Shown here one piece after another: positions 7,282-16,449 of a stretch of 64,000 nucleotides of DNA. The notes below the pieces were generated by a model, which saw only the letters and a program-made list of their open reading frames with translations, had not been told where the DNA came from and did no database searches. The DNA comes from Neobacillus vireti (GTDB lineage: Bacteria > Bacillota > Bacilli > Bacillales > Cytobacillaceae), in contig NZ_LDNB01000006.1 of NCBI RefSeq assembly GCF_001026695.1, positions 165,926 to 229,925 of the forward strand, read 5' to 3'. Position 1 is the first letter of the stretch. Each line of letters begins with the position of its first letter. The position numbers were made by a program, and so were the translations under genes.

Positions 7282-8098
7282 AACGCTTTCGCAATCTTTC
7301 GATATGAAGGGTTAAATATCCAAGTTCATGGTCTGGCAGAAGCATGCCGTGATTTTTCAATAGAACGTTAGCGACTTTCCTTGCACAATTGTAGGCCGCA
7401 GGGAATTTATTGGTGATCATTTTCAGCATCTCGTCATCGATTGTGTTCGGCTCAGGACTGCTGATGCGAGAAATGGCAAAACGAAGATGAGTTATTAAGC
7501 GCTGGTAGGAAAGGTCATCATCGTCAATTTCAAGGTTTAAGGAATCCTTAATTGTCTCAACCATGCTCCCAATGATGGCAGTTTGCCTTAGTGTGTGCTT
7601 CATATCTCCGCCTTGCAGGTTAGCGGTGTGCAGATGAAGTGCGATAAAGGCCGCTTCATCAGCCGGCATTTTAATGTTGGTCTTTTTTTCGATATGCTGG
7701 ATTGCCCACATGCCGATATCAAATTCTCTTTTATAGAGGATTTTTATTTCGTGTAAAAGCTTATTTTTCAACTTAATTCCATCCCGTACACGTTCAATGG
7801 CGAATGACAAGTGATCGGTAAGGGCGATGTGAATATGGTCGTTTAATTTGGCTCCAAGGGATTCTTCAGCGTGAGTGATAATTTCTTCTGAGAGGGCAAA
7901 ATGTTCTTCGGGTATTTGGAGAAGCAGCTTCTGAAATTTCTCATTTTCTTTCATAACAAATAGTTTCTCAACCTTACTCGGGTTAATAATATCATTTTTC
8001 CTCTTTTGATAGGCAATTCCTGCGCCAATGGCAATCTTTTCTTGATTATTATCGGAAACCACCACGGCATTGTTATTGAGAATTTTTTTTATTTTCAC
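7280..8098 (-). CDS. BglG/LicT-family transcription antiterminator
   Basis: This 272-residue protein has an N-terminal co-antiterminator RNA-binding domain (about 1-55, 'KIKKILNNNAVVV') followed by two PTS-regulation domains (PRD1 about 65-170 with 'ALTDHLSFAIER' and 'AFIALHLHTA'; PRD2 about 175-272 with 'LITHLRFAISRI' and 'GYLTLHIERL'), each with the conserved phosphorylatable histidines. It should bind the RAT at 4962-5043 and allow transcription of the neighbouring PTS genes when dephosphorylated by active sugar uptake. The start is a GTG with AAGGAGATG upstream. Sequence is nearer LicT than GlcT, while the RAT is nearer the GlcT type. Confidence 0.88.
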   Translation of the reverse strand: MKIKKILNNNAVVVSDNNQEKIAIGAGIAYQKRKNDIINPSKVEKLFVMKENEKFQKLLLQIPEEHFALSEEIITHAEESLGAKLNDHIHIALTDHLSFAIERVRDGIKLKNKLLHEIKILYKREFDIGMWAIQHIEKKTNIKMPADEAAFIALHLHTANLQGGDMKHTLRQTAIIGSMVETIKDSLNLEIDDDDLSYQRLITHLRFAISRISSPEPNTIDDEMLKMITNKFPAAYNCARKVANVLLKNHGMLLPDHELGYLTLHIERLRKR

Positions 8099-8333
8099 AT
8101 GAAAACATCTCCTTCTTTTCTGGAGCGATTAAGAAATTGATTGGGAATGATTCTACCTTTACACAGTCATTCCTCTATATTTATAGACTTTCGACATTAT
8201 ACCACTTTTTCCTTCTTTCTTGCCCGATAGTCAGGAAAAATCGTCTGCAGTCTCTATAAAAATGTCTTTTTTTCAAAAAATGGTTTAATCTTAATGAAGC
8301 TGTGTTAGAAATTTACTTAAATAGGTGTAAGCG

Positions 8334-8945
8334 ATGAAAGAACATTCTTATGATAAATTATTGAACATTAAAACGAGGGGGGACCTGCATGGGGGTCCTT
8401 CCAGCCAGTCGTTGCATTATCATCCTTATGAACCGACACCATATAGTGCGCTTGAGGAATTATTTCGTCATTATCAAGTGAAATGCAGTGATCGGGTGGT
8501 TGATTTTGGGTGCGGGAAAGGGCGGTTAAATTTTTATATCCATTATTTCTTTCATGCTTCGGTGACCGGGGTGGAAATGAATGAGACCCTTTATAAGGCT
8601 GCCGTCGAAAATCTCGGGAGTTATGTGAGGAGAACGAAAAGCAGCCGAGATTCCATTCAGTTTTATTGCTGCTTGGCGGAAGAATTTGAGATTGGGGCAG
8701 ACGATAATCGCTTCTATTTCTTTAATCCGTTTTCGATTCAAGTGTTTAGGAAGATTGTAAATAATATTTTGTTGTCAGTGGAGAATGATGAGCGGGATGT
8801 TGAACTGGTGTTATATTATCCATCAGCGGATTATATTTATTTTCTGGAAAACCAGACGTCGTTTGAATTAAAACAGGAAATCATCTTGCCTCATTTAATT
8901 GAACATAATCCTAATGAAAGATTTTTAGTGTATCGGCTTATATAG
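8334..8945 (+). CDS. Class I SAM-dependent methyltransferase
   Basis: This 203-residue protein has the SAM-binding motif I 'VVDFGCGKGRLNFYI' (about residues 55-69), an acidic end of strand 2 ('VTGVEMNETLY'), and a motif IV-like 'FYFFNPFS' near residue 140. These show a Rossmann-fold methyltransferase; substrate is unknown. It is monocistronic: its ATG follows AGGTG, and a GTGTCAGGCACC repeat lies straight after the stop codon. A class assignment is safe, a function is not. Confidence 0.75.
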   Translation: MKEHSYDKLLNIKTRGDLHGGPSSQSLHYHPYEPTPYSALEELFRHYQVKCSDRVVDFGCGKGRLNFYIHYFFHASVTGVEMNETLYKAAVENLGSYVRRTKSSRDSIQFYCCLAEEFEIGADDNRFYFFNPFSIQVFRKIVNNILLSVENDERDVELVLYYPSADYIYFLENQTSFELKQEIILPHLIEHNPNERFLVYRLI

Positions 8946-9010
8946 GTGTCAGGCACCACTCGTGGACATTTGTCCTCCTGGGGTGGACACTTTGAGTTTG
9001 GGGTGTCAGA
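8945..9010. repeat. GTGTCAGGCACC-family repeat
   Basis: Begins GGTGTCAGGCACC two bases after the methyltransferase stop, contains GTGGACATTTGTCC and GGGTGGACAC, and ends GGGGTGTCAG. Similar elements are at 17388, 20231, 20311 and 60135; hairpin-only forms are at 16401, 53181 and 54714. Confidence 0.7.
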
Positions 9011-9045
9011 AACGACATTAACTGCACTGCTATAAGGAGGGGGCT

Positions 9046-10044
9046 ATGGATTTCGATAAACGGATTGATACGCTGGATTATTTGCGGGGATTTGCGTTGA
9101 TGGGTATTATTTTAGTGAATATTATCCCGATGCTGTCTATGCCGCTGCCTGTGCCCCACACGATAAATGCGTCTTACTGGAGGTTTCTATATTTATTTGT
9201 GGAAGGGCGCTTTTATACGATTTTTACCTTTTTGTTTGGGGTTGGGTTTTATTTGTTTATCACCCGGGCGGAGGCGAAAGGACGGAATGGATACGTTTTA
9301 TTCCTAAGACGGATGATCGCCTTATTTATCATCGGATATGTCCATGTCCAATACCTTCCGGGTGAAGCGCTAACCATTTATGCTGTTTGCGGCATCTTAA
9401 TTATGCCATTTTACAAAGCTAATAAAATGGTCAATCTAATCTTTGGCATTGCGATGTTAATTGTTTTGGGTATCTTTTCTTTCAAACTCTTTATGGTTCT
9501 TCCGCTTATGCTATTAGGAATTGCCGCAGGGCAATTTCATGTGTTCGAGCAACTGGCTAAAAGCCGTAATCAAATTGCGATTTTTACGAGTATCATGTTG
9601 GTGTTAAGCATCATCGGCGTAATCTATCAGTATCAATATGCTCCGGTTGTTTTCGGCGATGGAGCTGATGCGAACTTCCAGAAGACCAAGCGCTTTTTAA
9701 ACATCGGAATTACCATCGGTCCGCTGGTCTCGGCTTTTTATGCGGGGCTTCTGATTTGGCTCTTACAATTAACACTTATCCAGAAATTATTATCACCGTT
9801 AAAAAGCTATGGACGAATGGCATTAACAAACTATGTTTCACAAACTGCATTCGTTTTACTCGCGGGGAAGGTCCTGCATTTATTCAACACTATTACCTAC
9901 ATCCAATCGCTATTTTTATGTTTAGCCATTTTGGGGGTTCAGCTAATTTTTAGCCAAGTATGGCTGCAATTCTTTCGCTTCGGGCCACTAGAATGGATTT
10001 GGAGAATAGTAACCTATTTTGAAATACCGCCACTAAGGAAGTAA
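9046..10044 (+). CDS. DUF418 (YeiB-type) membrane protein
   Basis: This 332-residue protein has about nine to ten hydrophobic segments. The N-terminus 'RIDTLDYLRGFALMGIILVNI' and the motif 'FVEGRFYTIFTFLFGVGFYLF' are typical of the YeiB/YxaH family, and the C-terminal part (about 230-332, 'YGRMALTNYVSQT' ... 'FRFGPLEWIWR') is the DUF418 domain. Function of the family is not established; membrane transport or acyl transfer has been proposed. AAGGAGGGG lies 6 bases before the ATG. It is flanked by a repeat and a terminator and appears to be transcribed alone. Confidence 0.85.
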   Translation: MDFDKRIDTLDYLRGFALMGIILVNIIPMLSMPLPVPHTINASYWRFLYLFVEGRFYTIFTFLFGVGFYLFITRAEAKGRNGYVLFLRRMIALFIIGYVHVQYLPGEALTIYAVCGILIMPFYKANKMVNLIFGIAMLIVLGIFSFKLFMVLPLMLLGIAAGQFHVFEQLAKSRNQIAIFTSIMLVLSIIGVIYQYQYAPVVFGDGADANFQKTKRFLNIGITIGPLVSAFYAGLLIWLLQLTLIQKLLSPLKSYGRMALTNYVSQTAFVLLAGKVLHLFNTITYIQSLFLCLAILGVQLIFSQVWLQFFRFGPLEWIWRIVTYFEIPPLRK

Positions 10045-10102
10045 ACAAATTAATAAGCCATTTACTGATATTACAGCAACCAGTTTATAAGAAGGAAAAA
10101 AA

Positions 10103-10146
10103 ATAATCCACCCTTGTTTGGCTGATAAAGGATGGATTGTTTTTTG
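10103..10146. terminator. Terminator between DUF418 gene and lipoprotein gene
   Basis: AATCCACCCTT pairs with AAGGATGGATT around GTTTGGCTGAT; TTTTTT follows on the plus strand and an A-run precedes it, so it can serve both convergent genes. Confidence 0.7.
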
Positions 10147-10194
10147 CTTTGACCATGTTCAGTTTTTTTTCATTAAACTAAGCGGATTGGAAGT

Positions 10195-10680
10195 CTATTT
10201 TTTTATTTTTACATCATGTTCCTTTGCCAGTTTATACAGCTTGTTTTTGTAATCAAGAAGAAGTTTTTCGGCGTCAGCCAACATATCGTTGGCCTCTTCA
10301 ATTAGAGCAGAGTCCTGATCTTCTATCGCCTGCTTAACTTTTTCAAGGGCTTTCAACTGGATGTCAGCCCCCTTAATAAAAATCTCATGGATTGCCTTTA
10401 CCTCATCCGTTTTGATGGAAACCGAGTTAAGCTCACTAATTAATTTTGTATAATTCGGAATGACCTCTTTCGTTAAACCATCGTACATCGTTTGATCATC
10501 CTTAAAGTTTGCCCCCGATATCCCCTCATAGGCAGAGACAGCAGCCGCTTCCAATTTCACAGCCTGTTTCATTTCTTTGTTCACATAGTTAAGTAAGTCG
10601 TCCTTCACTGGGTCGCCGCCAAAGCATCCTGCCAATAAAAAAATCATCGAAAAAACAAAAACTGCTAACGCTTTTTTCAC
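10195..10680 (-). CDS. Small lipoprotein, unknown function
   Basis: This 161-residue protein has a lipoprotein signal peptide with lipobox LAGC at about residues 14-17, so it is predicted to be anchored on the outer face of the membrane. The mature part is helical and charged, with heptad-like stretches such as 'LEKVKQAIEDQDSALIEEANDMLADAEK' split across two helices. GTG 10680 is chosen because AGGAGGT lies 7 bases upstream; the earlier GTG (10689) overlaps that site. I do not recognise a named family. Confidence 0.7.
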   Translation of the reverse strand: MKKALAVFVFSMIFLLAGCFGGDPVKDDLLNYVNKEMKQAVKLEAAAVSAYEGISGANFKDDQTMYDGLTKEVIPNYTKLISELNSVSIKTDEVKAIHEIFIKGADIQLKALEKVKQAIEDQDSALIEEANDMLADAEKLLLDYKNKLYKLAKEHDVKIKK

Positions 10681-10810
10681 TCCCCTCACCTCCTATTGCC
10701 CAATTTATGAGGCGCTGGAAGTCCAATATGTGCTGGAAAAATAATAATTTCGTTAAAGCATGGAAAAGGGACTCGTCCCCTAAATGAGATCAGTCCCTTG
10801 CTTAATAAAT

Positions 10811-12460
10811 TCAATCAGCTAGTAAACTTTTTGTTATATTCCGAATCAGTCTTGGCAGGATTCCGAAGCTATAGGGCATGTAGACGCGCTCGGTCCAATT
10901 GTGCCCGTTTTTTCCATAAACACCGATATTAATAGAAGGAATGCTCAATTCCTTCATCGCCTCGAGCGGTAAAGGAAATAACTGATCCATAGCAGGAAAG
11001 TTATTTTTTAAAGAAATCATTTCCGCTTCAGCCCCATTAAAGGTCATAAAACTTCCATCAGATAAAAAAGGGAAGTATTTCTTTAATTGAAATCGTTCGT
11101 TTACGAGTAATGCTTCCTTTTCCAATTCCGCCTTAACCTTCGAATATATCCGGTTGTCCTCCTCCATATAGTTTGAAGGCAGGAAAGGCGGTGCAAAAAA
11201 TACAATCACGCGCGGCTTTTTCTCCGGATCAAGGTTTTGCAAGGCTTCAACGATATAGAATGCCAGCATCCGATCATCCTGGTCTTTTCGGTTATACATT
11301 TTGTAGGTTTCCTGAATTGTCTCCTCTGGATGTAAATTCAATTTGTTCAGATAATGAATATAATCCTCTAAACTAGTAACCTCGATCGTCCAATCAAGCT
11401 GTTTAGCTGGGAGAGCGTTTACATGGCAGAATTGCAGATAAGTACTTTTCTGTCTTTCAGCCTGTTCCGTACAGATTTGCTTCGTTATTCCGAGCAGCTC
11501 GTTGATTATCTGCTTTGGAGATTTTTCGTAAACAAAGTAATTAAAATATAGCTTACAGCTTATGGCTGTCTGCACATCATAGCTTTTTTTATCATCCCTT
11601 AGAAATAAACAACTCGGAGGCAGGATCAGTTCTCCTTCAATTTTTTCGACAAGCTGAAGGTTTTGGGCAATTTTCAGATTAAGGGCAGAGGCTATAATAG
11701 TTGGATCGATGGTGGAAACACTCTCACCGACATGTGCCTCTCTGCCGAAAATATAAAAACACGGGAGCAGCTTTCCGGCCACACCTGTATAAATATATTT
11801 ATTTTCGTCCCCTTCATATAAATTCGTAATGAAATCGTCATTGATCGCAGCCGTTAATTCCAAGGAGTGTTCATCTCTTAATCTTTTTAACTCGGTTAGT
11901 GCACTGCGCATCCCCGCGTGCTGGCTTTCTTCGTCGGGATTAAACATCACCAGCAAATTCCCGTTTAATTCTTCGGGATGTCTTGAAAAATAAAGGAGGT
12001 TGACGAGATGAACAGCAATGCCGCTTTGCATATCAAGCGATCCTCTGCCAAACAGCCACTCACCTGACAAGGCATCCTGTTGGACCTCCTGATCAGCGCT
12101 ATAGCCTGCAAAATAGGCTTGGAGTGCATCTGGATCATGGGAGATAGCCTGCAAAGAGCCAAAATCTTCTGTTCCCACTGTATCGATATGAGCATGAAAA
12201 ATAATCGTTTTTTTCGACTCGTTTGCCGCTTTGACAAAGGCAAAGACATTTTTGCGCTGGTGCTCGTCGTGTTCAATCGATTTTGTCCAAGCATGCTCGC
12301 GATTTTGTTGGAAATATGGAAACGAGTGAATCACATCCAATAAATACTGCGCCTTCAGATTTTCCCCATTCGTCCCGTTATAGCTTTTAAGCTTGATCAG
12401 TTCCTTCGTCAAATACTCTGCCTGCTGTGCCGCTTCTAAAAATTGAAGGTTTGAAAACAT
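10811..12460 (-). CDS. rocB: M20-family peptidase, RocB-like
   Basis: This 549-residue protein is a zinc-peptidase-fold M20 enzyme of the RocB type, which in B. subtilis belongs to the arginine-utilisation regulon but has no firmly known reaction. Metal-binding motifs are visible: 'IIFHAHIDTVG' (about residue 84), 'FGRGSLDMQSGIAVHL' (about 135) and 'FNPDEESQHAG' (about 172). The long insertion and C-terminal part are as in RocB. ATG 12460 follows GGAGAAACC; the upstream extension has no ribosome-binding site. No other roc gene is nearby, so an arginine link is not shown here. Confidence 0.82.
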   Translation of the reverse strand: MFSNLQFLEAAQQAEYLTKELIKLKSYNGTNGENLKAQYLLDVIHSFPYFQQNREHAWTKSIEHDEHQRKNVFAFVKAANESKKTIIFHAHIDTVGTEDFGSLQAISHDPDALQAYFAGYSADQEVQQDALSGEWLFGRGSLDMQSGIAVHLVNLLYFSRHPEELNGNLLVMFNPDEESQHAGMRSALTELKRLRDEHSLELTAAINDDFITNLYEGDENKYIYTGVAGKLLPCFYIFGREAHVGESVSTIDPTIIASALNLKIAQNLQLVEKIEGELILPPSCLFLRDDKKSYDVQTAISCKLYFNYFVYEKSPKQIINELLGITKQICTEQAERQKSTYLQFCHVNALPAKQLDWTIEVTSLEDYIHYLNKLNLHPEETIQETYKMYNRKDQDDRMLAFYIVEALQNLDPEKKPRVIVFFAPPFLPSNYMEEDNRIYSKVKAELEKEALLVNERFQLKKYFPFLSDGSFMTFNGAEAEMISLKNNFPAMDQLFPLPLEAMKELSIPSINIGVYGKNGHNWTERVYMPYSFGILPRLIRNITKSLLAD

Positions 12461-12638
12461 ACGGTTTCTCCTTATAACCAAATTTATCCACTTAAGTATA
12501 AGGGGAAAGTTGGAAGGTAGGCAACCACTATTCTGATTGTGGAACAAGAAAAGGTTACGCATCATTTTTAGCCTTTAAAAGGTGTAACATTTTATTGATG
12601 GTGCCGCTTTTTATTTGAATTTCTCTCCCTCTTACAAT

Positions 12639-12653
12639 TGATAGAAATTCTCA
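12639..12653. promoter_or_regulatory. Fur-box-like site (upstream)
   Basis: TGATAGAAATTCTCA fits the 7-1-7 Fur motif TGATAAT-N-ATTATCA with a few mismatches and lies just upstream of the siderophore-operon promoter. Confidence 0.35.
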
Positions 12654-12661
12654 ATTACCTG

Positions 12662-12689
12662 TTGACGTAAAATTTCTCAATGGTATAAT
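12662..12689 (+). promoter_or_regulatory. SigA promoter of the siderophore ABC operon
   Basis: TTGACG (12662-12667), 16-base spacer, perfect TATAAT (12684-12689). Start of transcription is expected near 12696. Confidence 0.75.
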
Positions 12690-12705
12690 CAAGTTAATAA
12701 GCAAA

Positions 12706-12720
12706 TGATAATGATTTTCA
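12706..12720. promoter_or_regulatory. Fur box of the siderophore operon
   Basis: TGATAATGATTTTCA matches the 7-1-7 Fur consensus with one mismatch and covers the region just after the transcription start. Iron repression of the following four genes is the natural inference. Confidence 0.7.
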
Positions 12721-12764
12721 ATTTCATCTATAATGCTGGGAAAATAGAAATATTGGAGACAGTC

Positions 12765-13715
12765 ATGAAGAAACGATATTTACTAGTTGTGTTACTTATA
12801 TTATCAGGGATTTCCTTGTTTGTAGGGGTTAGCAATCTATCACCATTGGACCTATTAGACCTTCAATCAGAGGAAACGCAAATATTCTTAATCAGCCGCA
12901 TACCGCGTCTTGTTGCGATATTACTGGCCGGGGCGGGAATGAGTATTGCTGGTTTGATTATGCAGCAGCTCAGCCGGAACAAATTCGTCTCTCCAACAAC
13001 GGCAGGAACCTTGGATGCTACTCGGCTTGGAATCCTTGTGGCAATGTTGTTGTTTGCAAACGCATCGATGCTTGAGAAAATGGTGGTTGCATTCCTGTTT
13101 GCACTTGGCGGTACATTTTTATTTATGCAGATTCTTAACCGGATTAAGTTTAAAGATGCGATTTTTATTCCGCTGGTCGGGCTGATGTTTGGAAATATTT
13201 TGTCCTCTGTGACAACCTTTTTCGCTTATCGTGCTGATGTCATTCAAAATATGTCGGCATGGCTGCAGGGTGATTTTTCAATGATTATGAAAGGTCGCTA
13301 TGAACTGCTATACATAAGTATCCCAATCTTAATAATGGCCTATTTATATGCCAACCGCTTTACCGTGGCAGGAATGGGCGAGGATTTTTCGAAAAACTTG
13401 GGTCTTGGCTATCGCCGGGTTGTGAATATAGGACTGATATTGGTCGCCTTGATTACGGCAACAGTTGTATTAACTGTGGGAATTATCCCATTTCTTGGCT
13501 TAATCATTCCGAATATCATCTCGATCTTCAAAGGGGACCATTTACAAAAAACATTACCTCATACTGCCTTGGCAGGAGCCATCTTTTTGCTGGTTTGTGA
13601 TATTTTGGGGCGTGTTATCATTTACCCTTATGAGATTTCGATCAGTCTCATGGTGGGAGTTATAGGCAGTGGGATTTTCTTAATCCTTCTTTTTAGGAGG
13701 AAAGCATATGCGTAA
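12765..13715 (+). CDS. yclN: Iron-siderophore ABC transporter permease (YclN-like)
   Basis: This 316-residue FecCD-family permease has about nine membrane segments, and 'SRIPRLVAILLAGAGMSIAGLIMQQLSRN' is the FecCD entry motif. The EAA-like coupling loop is visible near 'SKNLGLGY'. It pairs with the second permease to form the channel of a catecholate-type siderophore importer. Gene order permease-permease-ATPase-binding protein and sequence character match B. subtilis YclNOPQ, the petrobactin importer. ATG 12765 follows GGAG by 6 bases; it overlaps the next gene by 8 bases. Confidence 0.85.
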   Translation: MKKRYLLVVLLILSGISLFVGVSNLSPLDLLDLQSEETQIFLISRIPRLVAILLAGAGMSIAGLIMQQLSRNKFVSPTTAGTLDATRLGILVAMLLFANASMLEKMVVAFLFALGGTFLFMQILNRIKFKDAIFIPLVGLMFGNILSSVTTFFAYRADVIQNMSAWLQGDFSMIMKGRYELLYISIPILIMAYLYANRFTVAGMGEDFSKNLGLGYRRVVNIGLILVALITATVVLTVGIIPFLGLIIPNIISIFKGDHLQKTLPHTALAGAIFLLVCDILGRVIIYPYEISISLMVGVIGSGIFLILLFRRKAYA

Positions 13716-14658
13716 TTCGATGAAAATGGCCAGTCTCGCCTTGATCGCGGCGGGTTGCTGTGCCCTGTACTTATTTCATGATTTAAATGGCAGTTTTGAT
13801 TATGCGCTGCCGAGAAGAGCAATAAAAGTGATGGCAATGGTGATAACAGGTTTTACCATCGCGTATGCCACCGTTGTTTTTCAGACGATTACCCATAACC
13901 GAATTTTAACCCCGAGCATTATGGGGCTGGATTCTCTTTACCTGTTATTACAAACATTGATTATATTCTTCCTCGGTTCCGGTCACATGATCATTGTCAA
14001 TAAGCAAGTGAATTTTCTTCTTTCTTCGGCCGTGATGGTTGTATTTGCTCTATTGTTATATCGGTTTTTATTTAAAAAAGGCGGGCAGTCGATTTATTTC
14101 TTATTGCTGGTTGGGATTATCGTTGGAACCTTTTTCTCAAGTATTTCGACGTTTTTCCAAGTGCTGATTGATCCAAATGAGTTTCAGATTGTCCAAGACC
14201 GGATGTTTGCTAGTTTTAATAATATTAATGGTGATTTAGTGTGGCTGGCCCTTGTCATCATTGGGCTTGTGACGATTTATGCTTGGCGTTATTTAAAATA
14301 TCTTGATGTGTTATCGCTTGGCAGGGAGATGGCGATTAATCTAGGGGTTCCCTATGATGCGATTGTGAAAAAAATGCTGGTAATTGTGGCGATTTTCATT
14401 TCGATTTCGACGGCATTAGTTGGCCCGATTACTTTTTTTGGTTTAATTGTTGCCAACCTGTCGTACCAATTTTTTAAAACACACAAACACAGGGTACTCA
14501 TTAGCGGTTCCGTTGTCATGAGTATAATCGCTCTTGTCGGTGGGCAATGGGTGGTCGAACGGGTCTTTACGTTTTCGACGACCTTGAGCGTCATCATTAA
14601 CTTTATCGGTGGTGTCTATTTCATCTACTTATTATTGAAGGAGAGGAAGACTGGATGA
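13708..14658 (+). CDS. yclO: Iron-siderophore ABC transporter permease (YclO-like)
   Basis: This 316-residue FecCD-family permease is the second membrane subunit. 'RAIKVMAMVITGFTIAYATVVFQTITHNRILTPSIMGLDSLY' (read in parts) corresponds to the FecCD N-terminal region and 'GREMAINLGVPYDAI' to the ATPase-coupling loop. Start and stop both overlap neighbours (8 bases with yclN, 4 with the ATPase), showing translational coupling. AGGAGG lies within the end of yclN. Role as in the preceding gene; the precise siderophore is inference. Confidence 0.85.
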   Translation: MRNSMKMASLALIAAGCCALYLFHDLNGSFDYALPRRAIKVMAMVITGFTIAYATVVFQTITHNRILTPSIMGLDSLYLLLQTLIIFFLGSGHMIIVNKQVNFLLSSAVMVVFALLLYRFLFKKGGQSIYFLLLVGIIVGTFFSSISTFFQVLIDPNEFQIVQDRMFASFNNINGDLVWLALVIIGLVTIYAWRYLKYLDVLSLGREMAINLGVPYDAIVKKMLVIVAIFISISTALVGPITFFGLIVANLSYQFFKTHKHRVLISGSVVMSIIALVGGQWVVERVFTFSTTLSVIINFIGGVYFIYLLLKERKTG

Positions 14659-15416
14659 TTCAAGTGAGAGCATTATCGAAGTTTTACGGGAAAAAGCCGG
14701 TTGTCGAAGAGGTTTCGGTGGATATTCAACCTGGTAAAATTACTTCCTTTATTGGCCCGAATGGTGCAGGGAAATCAACACTGTTGTCGATGGTCAGCCG
14801 GCTGCTTGATGCTGATACGGGCGAAGTGCTTGTCGATAACGCGGATGTCCGCAAGATGAAGTCACAGGAATTTGCTAAAAGGGTTTCAATTCTAAAGCAG
14901 TCGAATTACATGAATGTCCGCCTGACGATTCGCGAGCTTGTTTCCTTTGGGCGCTTTCCCTACTCAAAGGGGCGGTTAACGGCGGAAGATGAACGGATTG
15001 TCGAGCAATCGCTCGAATATATGCACCTAACCGAAATGCAGGACAGCTTTTTGGATGAGTTATCTGGCGGTCAGCGCCAGCGGGCCTTTATCGCGATGGT
15101 GATTGCCCAAGATACCGACTACATTTTGCTGGATGAACCGCTGAATAATTTGGATATGAAGCACTCTGTTCAAATTATGAAAATATTACGCCGGTTAGTG
15201 GATGAGTTGGGGAAAACCGTCGTCATCGTCTTGCATGATATTAACTTTGCTTCTGTTTATTCGGACCGAATTGTCGCGATGAAGGATGGCAAGGTCGTGA
15301 AGGACGGACCGACAGAGGAGATTATTCAGTCGGAGGCGTTAAGCGAGATTTACGATATGGAAATACCGATTCAAGAAATGAATAACTGCAGAATCTGTGT
15401 TTATTTTAATTCATAA
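14655..15416 (+). CDS. yclP: Siderophore ABC transporter ATP-binding protein (YclP-like)
   Basis: This 253-residue FepC-type ATPase shows Walker A 'GPNGAGKST' (about residues 36-44), a Q-loop near 'ILKQSN', ABC signature 'LSGGQRQR' (about 137), Walker B 'YILLDEP' and the H-loop 'IVLHDINFA'. It powers import through the two upstream permeases. It starts with ATGA overlap to the permease stop and ends 16 bases before the binding-protein start. Confidence 0.9.
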   Translation: MIQVRALSKFYGKKPVVEEVSVDIQPGKITSFIGPNGAGKSTLLSMVSRLLDADTGEVLVDNADVRKMKSQEFAKRVSILKQSNYMNVRLTIRELVSFGRFPYSKGRLTAEDERIVEQSLEYMHLTEMQDSFLDELSGGQRQRAFIAMVIAQDTDYILLDEPLNNLDMKHSVQIMKILRRLVDELGKTVVIVLHDINFASVYSDRIVAMKDGKVVKDGPTEEIIQSEALSEIYDMEIPIQEMNNCRICVYFNS

Positions 15417-15432
15417 AAAGAAAGTGGGATTG

Positions 15433-16392
15433 ATGATGAGAAAGTGGAGTTTACTAGGATTGATTTTTAGCGTGATTTTCGTATTAGCTGCCTGTGGGGG
15501 TGCTTCAAAAGAGGCAGACCAGTCGAAAACGACTTCAGCGGATACAAAGGAAACAGCAGAGAAAATGACTATTAAGCATAAATATGGTGAGGCAGTAGTT
15601 GGGAAAAAACCTCAGAAAGTGGTTGTGTTTGATTTTGGTATCTTGGATACCCTAGATGAGTTAGGTATCGATGTCACTGGTGTCCCACAAGCAACGGTTC
15701 CAGCCTATTTGAAAAAATATGCCGATAAAAAATATACGAATGTCGGCAGCTTAAAAGAGCCGGATTTTGAAGCAGTTCATGCATTGAAACCAGATGTTAT
15801 TTTTATCTCGACACGTCAAGCGGAATTATATGATCAATTTGCAGAGATTGCACCAACGGTATATGTGGACATTGATTATACAAACTATATGGACTCTTTT
15901 GAGAAAAATATGAAGCTAGTGGGAGAAATTTTTGGAAAAGAAGACAAGGTGGCCGGTGAATTAGAAGACATTAAAGCGTCCGTTGAAAAGGTAAATAAAA
16001 AGGCCACTGGACTAGACCAAAAAGGACTTATTTTGTTGGCGAACGAAGGAAAAGTGAGTGCCTATGGACCAAGCTCCCGCTTTGGAATCATTCATGATGT
16101 ATTTGGATTTGGCGCTGCCGATAAGAAAATTGAAGTCTCTACTCATGGTCAAAGCGTAACGTTTGAATACATTATGGAGAAAAATCCAGACGTATTATTT
16201 GTCATTGACCGCGCAACAGCTGTAGGAGGAGAAGTCGGCGCAAAAGAAATCATTGAAAATGAACTAGTAAAGAAAACGGCAGCTTATAAAAATGATAAGA
16301 TCGTCTACCTAGACGCAGACGCTTGGTACCTAAGCGGCGGCGGCTTAAAATCCATGAAAATAATGGCCAAAGAAATAGAATCCGCTATATAA
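15433..16392 (+). CDS. yclQ: Siderophore-binding lipoprotein (YclQ-like)
   Basis: This 319-residue periplasmic-binding-type protein has a lipoprotein signal with lipobox LAAC followed by a polar linker rich in K, T and E, then a two-lobed class III binding domain (about 50-319; 'PQKVVVFDFGILDTLDELGI' in parts, 'EAVHALKPDVIFIS', 'NPDVLFVIDR'). It captures ferric siderophore outside the membrane for the YclNOP channel. The double ATG at 15433 is chosen; an upstream in-frame ATG (15397) overlaps the ATPase gene and would spoil the signal peptide. The operon ends at a repeat hairpin. Confidence 0.88.
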   Translation: MMRKWSLLGLIFSVIFVLAACGGASKEADQSKTTSADTKETAEKMTIKHKYGEAVVGKKPQKVVVFDFGILDTLDELGIDVTGVPQATVPAYLKKYADKKYTNVGSLKEPDFEAVHALKPDVIFISTRQAELYDQFAEIAPTVYVDIDYTNYMDSFEKNMKLVGEIFGKEDKVAGELEDIKASVEKVNKKATGLDQKGLILLANEGKVSAYGPSSRFGIIHDVFGFGAADKKIEVSTHGQSVTFEYIMEKNPDVLFVIDRATAVGGEVGAKEIIENELVKKTAAYKNDKIVYLDADAWYLSGGGLKSMKIMAKEIESAI

Positions 16393-16400
16393 ATGAAGGA

Positions 16401-16449
16401 AAGGGTGTCAGGCACTATGTGAAAATTTCACATGGTGCCTGACACCCTT
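16401..16449. terminator. Repeat hairpin acting as bidirectional terminator
   Basis: AAGGGTGTCAGGCAC and GTGCCTGACACCCTT form the arms of a near-perfect long hairpin, with ATGTGAAA/TTTCACAT inside. It is a GTGTCAGGCACC-family element between convergent genes. The stop codon of the minus-strand ykuK (16448-16450) lies in its outer edge. Confidence 0.75.
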
